From positions 1 through 64,000 of the forward strand of contig BSDZ01000124.1 of the NCBI GenBank assembly GCA_030268105.1: 64,000 nt of DNA. The letters run 5' to 3'. Source of the stretch: Volvox africanus (taxonomy: Eukaryota > Chlorophyta > Chlorophyceae > Chlamydomonadales > Volvocaceae). A program made the translations under genes and the position numbers. Under the pieces are notes generated by a model, which worked only from the letters and a program-made list of their open reading frames with translations, searched no databases and had not been told where the DNA came from. Positions 11,314 through 21,435 of this stretch are shown here, one piece after another; positions within the stretch are counted from its first letter, which is position 1; each line of letters begins with the position of its first letter.

Positions 11314-11460
11314 GCGATCCAGGATCCTTGGGAGCTTCCTTGGACACTTTGCCTGTCCCTGGAACGAAACATATATATGGGGCTTTGACTTCATATTCGG
11401 TGTCTTTCGATACCACCCTTAATTGGGCAGACTCTGATACCTATGTTTTGTACTATATCG
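11314..11460 (+). repeat. 147-bp direct repeat, copy A
   Basis: Matches 14052-14198 with a single substitution (C against T near 11363). The repeat begins GCGATCCAGG and ends CTATATCG and includes an AT run (CATATATATGG). Its right edge coincides with the point where unit-type sequence resumes at 62038 in the mosaic copy, which lacks this repeat. Confidence 0.85.
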
Positions 11461-11967
11461 ATAACAAGTCTCTTTGAAGGAAAATCAAAGGCATCGAAGC
11501 GTGAAAGAGCATGCGCCAAGGCCCCATATTTCCATAATAAAACGCTGAGAGCTGCAAATTCTATCCTAGGAAAAAGAGGTTCAACTTCGCGTCGTCCACA
11601 GACGCTACTGGCCGTGGTTCCAGCTTAGTACTGAATGCACATAACTTCCCTGTGCCATCCTAACTGTGGATTGATTGGAAGCTTTCCGTAAGCAACGAAA
11701 TACCTCAAAATTTCTCACATATGTAAAGAAGCCCCTGGCAGGGCAGGTACACTCTCCGCCGTACTTTCATCAAACTTTTGCTACTTAGGCTGTTCAGTGC
11801 GCATTTTCTCACTACAGCGTTTTAAATGCAACGTTGTTTACTGCTTACCTGCTCTGCACACTCTATCTCTATCCAACTTGACTTTCAACATACGCACACC
11901 GCGGCCTTAAGCTGCAAGCACACCTGGTCTTTGGATAGGCTTGCTTGTTTGCGTGGATTCGGATACC
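11461..11967. other. Upstream region of the repeat/J-like gene
   Basis: No gene. The stretch 11461-11523 recurs in diverged form at 62041-62102. The in-frame TAA at 11911-11913 closes the frame upstream of the chosen ATG at 11968, and no other ATG lies between. No clear TATA box was seen. Confidence 0.4.
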
Positions 11968-13586
11968 ATGAGCTGTGTCGCTAGGCCCGTCCTAAAAGCC
12001 ATGCTCAGTGGAATCTTCTACCTGGCGCGGACATGCTTCGAGGTCTTCTACCCAAGGTACGCTCAAGCCTTTTCCAATTTTCGTGGCTGACTCCACCGAT
12101 GTCTTTATTTTTTTCGTTTCTAATGTATCTAAAAGTTCCCGAGAGTATAGTTGCAATAAATAGCAAAGGTATTACATACATTAAAAATTGATGACGACGA
12201 AGAAGCAATTATGCACTGGAAAAAAATAGCTAATTTAGCTGATGAAAGAATAATTAGAATTGCTAAGCTTAATTAAAAATTAACTATATGGGCAGCTTTC
12301 CTTGCGTTGTAGCTGTATGTGATTGGGATGCCGCCGCCGCCTCACGGTCAAGGTCAAAGCCTGAAGCATTTTAAGTCACAGAAAATTAATTTTTCGCCCA
12401 TTGCCGCAGGACCATATTTCTCTCTTCGACCGCGGTGCATCTCCAGCCGAAGGTGCTGTGCTGGCAACTTAGGTTGCCGTCCATGCAGCAAATATCTGGC
12501 TGGATTATGGGTTCTCAGACAGTCGTTCCTATGGAGATACCCAGCGAGGCAGACGTCAGTGAGCCTGACCATGAAGTTCAGCCCTGGAAAAATGGAACCA
12601 AAAGTGATGGGTTTGACTATGAGGTGTCTGTGTTCCAACACCAGGATGCGCAGAGCATCGAGAGCAAAATCGACCACGAGGTGCCAGTGGTCCATATCGG
12701 CAATAATGAGAGTGATACCAAAGAGGTTAACTACGAGAGGCACGTGGCTGAAAGCGGAGATACCCAAAATGCGGATAATGTGGTGTGCCACGAGAGGGAC
12801 GTGGCTGAAAGCGGGGATACCCAAAGTGCAGATAACATGGTGTGCCACGAGAGGCACGTGGCCGAAAGCGGAGATACCCAAAATGCGGATAATGTGGTGT
12901 GCCACGAGAGGCACGTGGCTGAAAGCGGAGATACCCAAAGTGCGGAGAACGTGGTGTGCCACGAGAGGCACGTGGCTGAAAGCGGAGATACCCAAAGTGC
13001 GGATAATGTGGTGTGCCACGAAAGGCACGTGGCCGAAAGCGGAGATACCCAAAATGCGGATAATGTGGTGTGCCACGAGAGGCACGTGGCCGAAAGCGGG
13101 GATACCCAAAGTGCGGAGAACGTGGTGTGCCACGAGAGGCACGTGGCTGAAAGCGGAGATACCCAAAGTGCGGATAATGTGGTGTGCCACGAGAGGCACG
13201 TGGTCGAAAGCGGAGATACCCAAAGTGCGGATAACGTGGTGTGCCACGAGAGGGACGTGGCTGAAAGCGGGGATACCCAAAGTGCAGATAACGGGTTGCG
13301 CCACGTGAGCCATGTCGTCATACCCACTGAGGGGCTTACAAATGCGGATGTGGTTGAGTGGGTGATCACACTTAGCAAACTGGAAGATGAGGCACTTGGC
13401 GACCGTCTCATCTTCCAGCTTGCTCCGGAGAAGTTCAAAACCCAGGGACGGAAGGCTGTGTACGACAGGCTCAGGTGGCAGGTGAACCCACACCGTCACC
13501 TGCTCGGTGGGCAACACAGGGCGTTGGCCTTCAAAGCCTTCGAACACTTGCAAGTCGCATATAGCAGACTTGAGAACAACAACTAG
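11968..13586 (+). CDS. 19-residue-repeat protein with degenerate J-like domain (spliced, 421 aa)
   Basis: Model: exon 1 is 11968-12056, intron 12057-12409 (GTACGC...GCCGCAG), exon 2 is 12410-13586 (TAG). The join is in frame and removes the upstream stop. The start ATG has A at -3. Residues 1-29 are MSCVARPVLKAML... with a hydrophobic stretch. About 80-136 holds three diverged 19-residue repeats. Residues 137-326 are ten close copies of CHERHVAESGDTQSADNVV type, and 327-345 one more diverged copy. Residues 346-421 end in a J-domain-like helix pair: YDRLRWQVNPHRHLLGG then ALAFKAFEHLQVAYSRL, where HPD is replaced by N389-P390-H391. Without HPD it should not stimulate Hsp70 as typical J proteins do. 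The repeats are polar and acidic, possibly a spacer or binding array. The function is unknown. Confidence 0.7.
12107..12261. other. 155-bp AT-rich intron segment missing from unit 4
   Basis: Present in units 1-3 and absent from unit 4, where GTCTTT joins directly to GCTAAGCTT at 59458/59459. It lies wholly inside the coding intron, so the protein is unaffected. Composition is much more AT-rich than the flanks and resembles the IS630 island. No terminal repeats or target duplication were seen. Because the AT-rich stretch continues to about 12285 beyond the indel, loss in unit 4 is more likely than gain. Confidence 0.7.
12729..13298 (+). repeat. Coding minisatellite, ten 57-bp units
   Basis: Period exactly 57 bp (19 codons), so indels of whole units keep the frame. 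Units differ by a few substitutions (S/N, D/E, H/D and A/V choices). Eight of the ten carry CACGTG. Because no stop arises in any frame of one unit, long frames are open on both strands here; only the frame that joins the J-like end is taken as coding. Confidence 0.95.
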
Positions 13587-13686
13587 ATGCGCATGCCGAA
13601 GGCATATGACGAGCGAGGGGTGGAGCAAGGGAAACAAAGGGGGGATTGCATGCATCTTATCAGGGCTTTATGTTAGTCATCAGAAG

Positions 13687-13785
13687 GTAAGTGTGGGACT
13701 TGGCCTGCCTGTTTCATTGTGTCGCTCAGTTTTTACGATAATAATTAGACATGTCCTTACTGACTAACAAACCCTTTCCACGCAG
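13687..13785 (+). other. Intron downstream of the stop codon
   Basis: AAG|GTAAGT donor, CTGACTAAC branch-like motif about 30 nt from the end, pyrimidine run, and CACGCAG acceptor; 99 nt. It starts 100 nt past the TAG of the repeat/J-like gene, so it would be a 3'-UTR intron of the same transcript. Confidence 0.65.
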
Positions 13786-13829
13786 ATTTAATACCCTGGT
13801 GTTGACTGGTCGGGGGCTCTGCCTCCAGG

Positions 13830-13962
13830 GCGGCTGTGGCTGGGACGTATTGTCCTTTGCTTGTGTAACGAGTGGCAAAAAGAAGTGGGCTTAAGCCGCC
13901 GGAGCGGCTTTGGCTGGGACAAAGGGGGGGCCTTAGCCGCCGGAGTGGCTTTGGCCGGGACG
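13830..13962 (+). repeat. GC-rich imperfect triplicate
   Basis: Three related blocks, GCGGCTGTGGCTGGGACG (13830), CCGCCGGAGCGGCTTTGGCT (13896) and CCGCCGGAGTGGCTTTGGCC (13937). The latter two can each fold on CCGCCGGAG(C/T)GGC. They may be a structured 3'-UTR or a small dispersed repeat. Confidence 0.55.
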
Positions 13963-14051
13963 TCTTGATTGTCCCTGTTTGTGCAATGGAGGAGTAATGG
14001 GTGCGAGGTAAAGAAACCCCACCACATGGAAGGTTACGACCCCAGAAACAC

Positions 14052-14198
14052 GCGATCCAGGATCCTTGGGAGCTTCCTTGGACACTTTGTCTGTCCCTGG
14101 AACGAAACATATATATGGGGCTTTGACTTCATATTCGGTGTCTTTCGATACCACCCTTAATTGGGCAGACTCTGATACCTATGTTTTGTACTATATCG
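14052..14198 (+). repeat. 147-bp direct repeat, copy B
   Basis: Second copy of 11314-11460. Together they flank the 2.6-kb segment with the repeat/J-like gene. No TG...CA ends, so they are not typical LTRs. Confidence 0.85.
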
Positions 14199-15432
14199 TG
14201 ATTGGTACTTCCACAATTCTGTTTGTGTTTCATGTAACTTTCTTAACCACGCACACCCTGAGCTCAGACCCTCGTCATTAATTCCATATTTGCTGCGTAG
14301 CCCCTACAGTGTGACAAGATGTCATTATGTTTCAGCTTTCTGCGCCCTTCCTGTCTGAGTACACGCCTACACAATTAACGGATACAGCAAGAAGTTTACA
14401 CAGCTTTAGTAGCTCGGTAATGCAGTCAACACAGCTGCATGGTTCACATGCTCGTCATCAACATATCACGTGAAGGGGTATAAACACATACCCATAGCCC
14501 ATACCAACGGCGGGGTGGGGCTTATCAAACTAGTTTCCAAACAGTGAACGTGAACGTATCATACACAAACATTCACACACGTTCAGCCCGCAGCCCATCC
14601 ACAAATTAGATACGCATGAAGGCACGAGCACGCACCAGCCATCAGGCGTACACTGTCGTGGATGTCAATATTCCCATGCCGTGGCATCCTCTACCAGCCA
14701 TATGTGAATACGTCCTGATCAATGTATAAATAGACACGGCCATCCGGCCTCATACACACGTAGTCTAATGCCCAACGACACGCATGAGTCCACGCAGTTG
14801 CTTTCCGCCTGTCCATAGCTGGTGTGCTGACATACAGCGCAGAAGTGATTCATTGTATATGTCTGCAAACCAACACCAGAGCAACCTCCATCCGCATCAC
14901 GAATCCACCCTGCCACATGTACGGGCATGCTGAAACCTTAGCCTCTGCAAATGTGTGACCAACCAGATGTACATAACCCACACACACGCCCTTGCCTGTG
15001 TTCATGCTAGCTGCGAATCTATAGCGTATCTGAACGACAAGTATTCAAACTGGCTCAATCGTTCCATTGGATTATTTTCGCCCGTACAATTGTGATGCTG
15101 ATTGCTAGGAATTAATTCCTGAGGCACCCGGTCGAGGCAACAAATGGGTAGGCATATGGATGCCGCCTGCACCAGTGCAGTGGCATATTCGTACATGCTT
15201 GTGCATACATGCAGATGGATGCAGAATGTGCTCCGCCCAACTGGCAAGCTCTGCTACGGCAGCTAACATTTCAATCCATATGTGCTACTCACGTCTACAT
15301 CTCCACCCCTACCTCCACCTATACTTCAGCCCCACTTTAGCGATCTCAACCATATCCAGAACGACCCTTGCATTCAAGTAGGGCCGTGTTGTCCCTGCCC
15401 AGCCATAGGGCACAAGGTTTTACCAACATATG
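14199..15432. other. No convincing gene; one small Cys-rich frame
   Basis: The only frame of note is on the minus strand at 14719-14928: 69 codons with seven Cys (FCAVCQH, CVDSCV), no signal peptide, no recognised family. The right-hand array breakpoint (14776 equivalent) falls inside it in unit 4. Otherwise short frames only. Confidence 0.3.
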
Positions 15433-16022
15433 CTATGAATGGAGCGCGGCTTCGGGGACGACAGCACGCATGCGGTGGCGACAGCGGCCGCGACCTAGGG
15501 GGAAAATTGCTGTTGATGGGGCGGTACAAGGGGCGGCGACAGCTGCAGGAGCCCAGGGAGTGGCCGCGCTGTTTGGCAAAAAGTGGCGACCGTTGTGGCA
15601 CGCTGCAGTCAGAGGCAGTCCACGAACTGATACAGTCCGCATCTACTGCCGCCAGAAGGCCATGGGCCTGTGTATATATGTAGCTCTTACTCACCGCTAC
15701 CGCAGACGAGGGGCCCACCGACGGGGTTGGAGGCGAGGGTGAAGTTCCCGGGCCCGAGGTTGCCATTATTGGGCACCGTTGTCGCCCAGTTGATGCGCCA
15801 ATTGATTGGGGCGTTGTGGCACCGAACAGCCTGGGATCTGCGCATTGGCATCAACATGGGGTCAGGTGGGTCGTCGTACTCCACAAACTCCCCTGCATGC
15901 AAACCGCTCCAAGTCGTGGTAATGACAGGAGTAAGAGGGGGCAGCGGGCGGGTGGCCGTTAGTGTCAGATAGCGATTAGTGTTTGGTGATGAGCAGGTGC
16001 GGGACAGAATCCAGAGGCAGCA
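15433..16022 (-). CDS. Exon pair of an unrecognised protein spanning the unit junction
   Basis: The minus strand is open from 16022 (just after TAG, with acceptor-like CACTAG) to 15695 for 109 codons: CCLWILSRTCSSPNTNRYL, then TTTWSGLHAGEFVEYDDPPD, RCHNAPINWRINWATTVPNN and GPGNFTLASNPVGGPLVCGS. It then meets a textbook GTGAGT donor at 15694. An acceptor CTGCAG at 15603-15608 gives a 92-nt intron and an in-phase continuation ACHNGRHFLPNSAATPWAP, open to a TAG at 15433. Two CHN motifs and NW pairs suggest an extracellular or binding protein, but no family was recognised. Upstream exons, if any, are unplaced, so no start codon is claimed. Confidence 0.4.
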
Positions 16023-16735
16023 CTAGTGCAAGCCTGTGCAGTGTAGCACTGGCAAGCGGTACAAAGTCCTGGTGACGGTGGGTATGGATGCACAATGTTC
16101 GGGATGGCGGCATGTATTGATTGGGATTCGTCAGGAATGAATGTATGCACGTACACACAAACAAACACAACCACATTTCACACGATCATCTGTGTGCGTG
16201 GCGGAGACCAATGTTGTGCTGCAGCTCGTGAAAATGCACGCTCTCACGTCAGCAGCGGAGGTGCCCTGGGTGTTGACGCGCGCGGCGGGTCACGGGGTCA
16301 GGGTCCCAATGTGCATGTGGGAAGATCGTGCACTGAGGATTCGTTCACGTACTTCCCTGAGGGGACTCATCCATCAGGTCCGTTACGCGGCTTGACGATC
16401 CCTCTCGAGGATACACGCAACAACGGATCGTGACGTAATCCCTAGCCAAGATATCCAGTTGGTACCTTACAGCAGCTGCCAACGGGCACCCACTCTGCGT
16501 GTACGTGCATGTCGCTCACTTTGCTGGCCGCCCCGTTGGTCCCTATAAGAATTGCACTGCGTTCACTGGCCTCACCTTGATGGTAATGCGGCATGTTGTG
16601 GTACTGCACTTGATCTCGCTCCGCGCACAGCACCACCAGGAGACGCCGCCGAGTGCGGTGCTGCAGAACGGCCCCTAGGACGGATCACTTCGTTGCCATC
16701 TGAATGCAGTCGTCGGTGAGAAATACGCCATGTAG
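16023..16735. other. No gene recognised
   Basis: Equivalent to 381-1099 without the indels of unit 1. Short overlapping frames only. Confidence 0.35.
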
Positions 16736-17038
16736 ATGCCATACTTTGATGAAAGTGGGAGGCGGACGTTGGGGCGGCCCAGGCCGGTTGTCAAGACGCA
16801 CGTCTTTAAGTCGCACGAGAGGACAGGAACAGGATGTTGGAATGGTAGAAACGAGAAATTTGAGATATGTTGTAACCTTTCATACCATGCAAGTTGCAGC
16901 ACGGACTATAAATGTGTGTATTCTAGGTGCCTGCTGGTAGATGTGGACTTTGATAAGTTCGACCTCCCTGATTCCTTGGTCAACCGCTGCACTCACGCGT
17001 TTATGAAGCAACAGCAAAACAATTACGGTTGGGATTGA
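16736..17038 (+). CDS. Hypothetical protein, 100 codons, Cys-containing
   Basis: Open plus-strand frame MPYFDESGRRTLGRPRPVVK, then FEICCNLSYHASCSTDYKCV and LLVDVDFDKFDLPDSLVNRC, ending QQQNNYGWD. The Cys/His spacing is loosely zinc-finger-like, which suggested a transposase N-terminus, but no match can be claimed. The frame is broken in unit 1 and in the mosaic copy at 62114-62395, which argues against strong constraint. Confidence 0.25.
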   Translation: MPYFDESGRRTLGRPRPVVKTHVFKSHERTGTGCWNGRNEKFEICCNLSYHASCSTDYKCVYSRCLLVDVDFDKFDLPDSLVNRCTHAFMKQQQNNYGWD

Positions 17039-17042
17039 ACAA

Positions 17043-17399
17043 TTGCCCGAAAGATCATATACACTTAACCATTATTTAATTCTCACAAGTATGCAAATGC
17101 AATCAAATCGTTGGTTTGGGAGCTTCGACAGTCTTGTCAGTTCACCGTTGATCCATCGCGCTTCCGACGTGACAGCTTCACCGATTGGGCTTGCTCGTAA
17201 GAGCATCGAACAATTTTATTTGCCTCTTTGTCTCGAACTTATTTTCTTTAGTTCCCTGAATCAAGAATTGTGTGCAAGTGCCAGGCGTTTCCATAGTTAC
17301 CATTGCAGGAAGTCAGACGCGGCAGACAAGTTCAGCTCCGTGCTACAATGCAGCGGTCGGGCGGAAGGCGGCAAGTGTAGGGTGATAGGCGCTACATGA
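17043..17399 (+). other. Downstream open frame of the same segment
   Basis: 118 codons (MPERSYTLNHYLILTSMQMQ...), rich in Ser and aromatic residues. It is fused to the preceding ORF by indels in unit 1 (1279-1764). No domain was recognised; probably not a protein gene. Confidence 0.15.
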
Positions 17400-17831
17400 A
17401 GAAAACATGAGTCCCCTCTCGTCCCTCACCTTTGTTCTACCCTTTTGTTCAATAACGGCAACAGCCCCCAAGCCAACCAACGTCATGCTTTGCATGAAAT
17501 GAGCATATCTTGAAATACTTCTTCCGTCAAGTAAAGAATTTCCACGTAAGAATTTCCGTCAAATACATCGTTTAATCCAAAGAAATTTCAAAGGAAGCGA
17601 TTTCTAAATGTAATGCTGTATCTGGGTATCATCACATATTCGGCATCTGTAGCACGGCGTCCAAACTCTATCCTTATCCTTGTAGATGATGTAGATTAAT
17701 CTCAGTACCGGCGACGAAACGGCTTTTGCGAGACCGAGGTAAGGGCATCGTAACCGGACCATCAATCATTTGGCGACGTGCGACTTTCGTGCACGACGAC
17801 GCGACCAGGAATGTTAAGAAAATTTCTTGAA

Positions 17832-18242
17832 TCATAGATGTTGTTCAAGATTCTTTGAGCTGGTAAGTAAAAATGGTTGGTAGTTGGAAGTTGGTAATCT
17901 TCCTGTCAGTTCCTGCAGGCATCGGTTCCTTATTATCGGTCCCGATGTTGCTGCAAACCAGGTGTCACCTTTACGAACCATTTCGTCACTACTCCCATCT
18001 GCTGCCCTTCCCGGGTCAGCCTCCAACGCGGCCAGCTGAGTCCCAATACCAATTTCACAGACGTGCTCGGACCACACGGTACGTCCAAGTTTTAAATGAC
18101 AGGTTCCACCCTGCCGTCCCCGACTAGCCTGCATACGATCGTAAGCCTCAGACGGTAATACCCGATCTCCCCCGATGGAAGAAGTATTCCTGGGTGGACG
18201 GGTGGCTTCGAAGCCACATTGCGACGTGCGGCCCCTTGTCAT
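17832..18242 (-). CDS. Hypothetical protein, 136 codons (unit 2)
   Basis: Same translation as 2197-2607. Status uncertain for the same reasons. Confidence 0.25.
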   Translation of the reverse strand: MTRGRTSQCGFEATRPPRNTSSIGGDRVLPSEAYDRMQASRGRQGGTCHLKLGRTVWSEHVCEIGIGTQLAALEADPGRAADGSSDEMVRKGDTWFAATSGPIIRNRCLQELTGRLPTSNYQPFLLTSSKNLEQHL

Positions 18243-18631
18243 TACCGTCAGTCAGGTTAATTGGCGGAGCGAACATGGACCAGGGTTTTGGTGTAGGTCA
18301 TGCTCCGGAACCAGACATATTTAAGAGTTTCTCATTACCACCTTTTTCTAAGCACAGATTTACATTTATGAGCGAGGCAGGAGACAAGGAAAGGCCGCCC
18401 CAATGGCCATTCATGAAAACCCCTCTCCCGGAGGTGGACGGATGACTGTCATTTGACCCAACAGCAACTGAAACCCGCCAGCCCTCCGCGCTCCGCGGCT
18501 CTGCATCCCTTCAACTCTAGGCACTATCATCCTTCCTAGTCAACCTTCCTGTTCTCACCGCAGACCCCTCCCCTTTCTGGGCCGTCCACAAAGCGAGTTC
18601 GTTCTGTCCTTCCGTTCTTCCATTCATTCTT

Positions 18632-19090
18632 TTGCCACCCCAAGGGGTTCGCCGTCTGGCCGCGGAAACCATTTTTCCACAAATTAAATTCGTCATCCCC
18701 GAGGCCCTGGCCCGCGAACCCACAACCCCTTCCTCACATACAGGAGGTTCTGCAAAATTCCGTGCGCTGGATTTGGATCGCGAGTGGCTCCCCACCTGGC
18801 TGCAGAAAGCTGGGTACACCACGCTATACACAGGTGAATGCGGGGGGAGGGGGCAAGCACTCATACATTAACTTTTGCTTGCATCTACCAACGTCTCTCG
18901 CAGCACCTCTTCGCTGTCGCCAACAACACCGATAGTATACATCATCACGGTTCCCATCGCTCTTCTTTCTACCATTATGCACGGCCTTGGCGGCTACTTA
19001 GCTTACGCCCCGATTGATTCCACATTCCCTACCGGGGACGACGCCAGCCACCAAAATTTCGAAAGATATTACAAACTGGCAAAATATTAA
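18632..19090 (+). pseudogene. Sulfatase fragment with one intron
   Basis: The frame 18632-18833 contains GGSAKFRALDLDREWLPTWL followed by QKAGYTTLYTG, a pattern typical of sulfatases just after the catalytic CxPxR region (family knowledge). A 70-nt intron-like sequence follows (GTGAAT at 18834, CTCTCGCAG ending 18903). The next frame (HLFAVANNTDS) closes within about 40 codons; an overlapping frame continues to 19090 at the edge of the AT-rich island. The catalytic Cys motif, metal-site residues and most of the ~500-residue enzyme are absent. This is a gene relic, perhaps cut by the IS630 island. Confidence 0.6.
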
Positions 19091-20217
19091 TACATATTTT
19101 AATTTGGAGGTGCTTTAATATTGATATTGATATTGATACCAATCTTTATCTAATACCTCCACAATCATACCGCCTCGAATAAGCAACGTACAAAATTCAT
19201 CAGTTTTTGTAGAGTTATTTGTAAATAACTTCAAACGTTTTTCTATGCAATATGATTTTAATAGTGCAAATTGATCTACCAGTTGCTATAGCATAACAAA
19301 TAAAGGTATAAACAAATTGATAGCCGCACAAACACAATCAAAAAAATTTTAAAATTATTTTTTATTTTTCTGCTTTACTTTATGCCAGTAATGCATAGTA
19401 GGTCAGGGCAGTACGGCGGTATAAAAAGAATAGATGCACCAACCGACTCAATTAGTAGCTTAACGGATTCCTTTTTATGAAAGGCTATATTATCCATTAC
19501 GACCACATGTCCCTTAGATAACTGAGGTAATAAGACATTTTGTAGATAAGTATCAAACACTCAAGAGTTACAATAACCGGTAAAAACGAAAGGAGCAAAT
19601 AGTGTGCTATTCCTCAAAGCGGCAATCTTGCTTACCCTTATTTTGTGGCTGAATTCGTTTTTACTATAACATCTCTTACCTTCTAAGCTGTAACCATGAG
19701 AAAAAGTAATGTTTTCCTCTGCACCACTTTCATCAAAATATACTAAACGCTCTACTGGAATTTGTTTTATTTGTTCCATAAACTCTTTTACTTCCAATTC
19801 ATTTTTTGGTGTGAAAAAAGGTGTTTTATATATGTATATATCAGTCTGTTAATCCATCTGCCTAATGTCCATCCAAATATCTTTTCCGGCCATCATATGG
19901 GCAATTGATGTAACGTTTTATGAGGATTCTCCAGAAGAAATGTTTCTAATTGTTTTAAATCCTTTATTTTATGACTATGGCCTTTTTGATAGCCTGATTT
20001 TGCTTCTAATTTACCTGTTTCTTCCTTGATACTAACCCAGTTGTATATTGCCTGTCTATTAATCCTGAACATTTAACTTGCCTTTGTAATAGGCATTCTT
20101 GAATCTACTTGTGCAAATATTTTTTCCCTTAAATCCTCACCTAACGCAAAATTAGGAAAAAATACAAAAATGTAGAAGAAATAAGTGATATGTAGTTACA
20201 TATACACCTCAATCCGT
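19091..20217 (-). mobile_element. AT-rich IS630 island (unit 2)
   Basis: Same island as 3456-4580. Here the A run near 19582 has one more base than in unit 1, so the YCNS segment stays in the main transposase frame. Confidence 0.75.
19296..20147 (-). pseudogene. IS630-family transposase, degenerate (unit 2)
   Basis: The same three in-frame stops as unit 1. Like unit 1 it lacks the 8 nt near 19369 that restore the family reading HYWHKVKQNIRK in units 3 and 4. Confidence 0.83.
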
Positions 20218-20529
20218 GTGCCACGCCAGTAAGGAGCCATATGCCCTCACATAGAACAATCCCACGTAGATCGTGTGGCGCTGGCCCTGACTACGCACAA
20301 ATCTTGCAGCTTCATCAATCCTTCCTGTGGCGACGCTCGAAAGACGCGCATCGTTGTCAGATTAACTTTACTCCGATATAGCCGGTCTTGCATAATATTT
20401 GGGTATGTAACACCTCTTCCGTCCGTACGGTTGGAAGCCACATAAATTACATTGCTCCAAACACAGGCCACGTTTGTTAATTAATGTGGCCATTGAATAA
20501 TGTACACCTCTCCTTGCTCTGGTTTAGCA

Positions 20530-21435
20530 TCAAGCTAACAGATATACAGCCACCCTTGGCACCTTTTTCTTCCGACGAAGGAAATATGGAATGGCCAAAA
20601 GTATTCTGAGGCCGCGCATCACAAGGAGAACCACAAAGGTGAAGTTAATCGTTGGGCTGGGGTCCACCTTGCTGTAATTATCATATGTGTAGCGATGCTT
20701 GGCCTTAATTTCCTCGTCCGTCAACACCGGTCTATCACTTGCTTGTAATTGTTGGTGTCAGCCTTGAATACTGAGCCATCAGCACATGAAACAGCTACGT
20801 TAATGGGAAGATAATCGTCCTCGCCAAGAGCTGTATCGGACTTGAGATCGCCGCCCAGATGCCAGCTGCCAACAAACAGGGGACTGAAGCATGCTCCATT
20901 TCTCCACCGTACATAAGAATTTCGGCCTCGTTTGGCTCACTGCCCATTGAAATGTCCCATTCGCCAAAAGTGCTCGAGTACGATAACGCGCGGTCCTCAC
21001 CGACAGAGCTGCTCCGGCGCGTGTATATCGGCTTTCCGTTATAGCAGGACGTCAGCTTGCAAACACCATCCAAGCCACCGTTAAGCTTATCTGCCTGCTT
21101 GTCGACCCCGGCGACTTTGATATCGCAAGAGGCGGTTTCACTTGCCAGCACTGACTGACCATTGGTATCAAAGAGGCATTCTTCAAAGAAATCATACTTC
21201 TCGGCGTGGTAATCCTCGTATCTATTATGCCGTAGTACTCATAGTAGGCCTCGTCCTCATCACCATCGTAGCCATACTCATCGTAATAGGAGTCATCTTC
21301 AGTATCATAGGAGTAATAACCATATCCGTAGTTATGTTCATACTGACCCAAACAGCGGGAAGCTGCAACTGACAAGATGGGGAACCCTAAGCCGAAACTG
21401 ATGATGGCTGCTTCGATGAATTTCACCTGCATCAT
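20530..21435 (-). pseudogene. Secreted/membrane protein gene, frame-disrupted (unit 2)
   Basis: Identical in frame changes to 4893-5798. Confidence 0.55.

Larger units (their letters stand above)
1..15644. repeat. Tandem macro-repeat, unit 1
   Basis: This is the first of four near-complete copies of a ~15.64-kb direct repeat; the window starts inside the array. Its right part (from about 3.4 kb on) matches units 2-4 apart from scattered single-base changes. Its first ~3 kb carries many one-base insertions and deletions relative to units 2-4, for example around 91-113, 222-224, 421, 446, 1372 and 1429. It therefore has broken versions of ORFs that are open in the other units. At about 1145-1155 it has the same allele as the diverged copy at 62161-62171, so the differences are not all sequencing noise. 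Confidence 0.97.

Noticed and set aside
12729..13298. CRISPR-like array
   Set aside because: The whole 57-bp unit is repeated without variable spacers, and it encodes an in-frame 19-residue repeat.
12354..13655. 433-codon antisense frame over the repeat gene
   Set aside because: Produced by the 57-bp period, which has no stop in several frames. It has no start, domain or splice signals of its own, and the sense frame ends in a recognisable domain.
11314..14198. Complete small LTR retrotransposon (TRIM) defined by the 147-bp repeats
   Set aside because: The repeats do not start TG or end CA, and no primer-binding site, polypurine tract or target duplication was seen.
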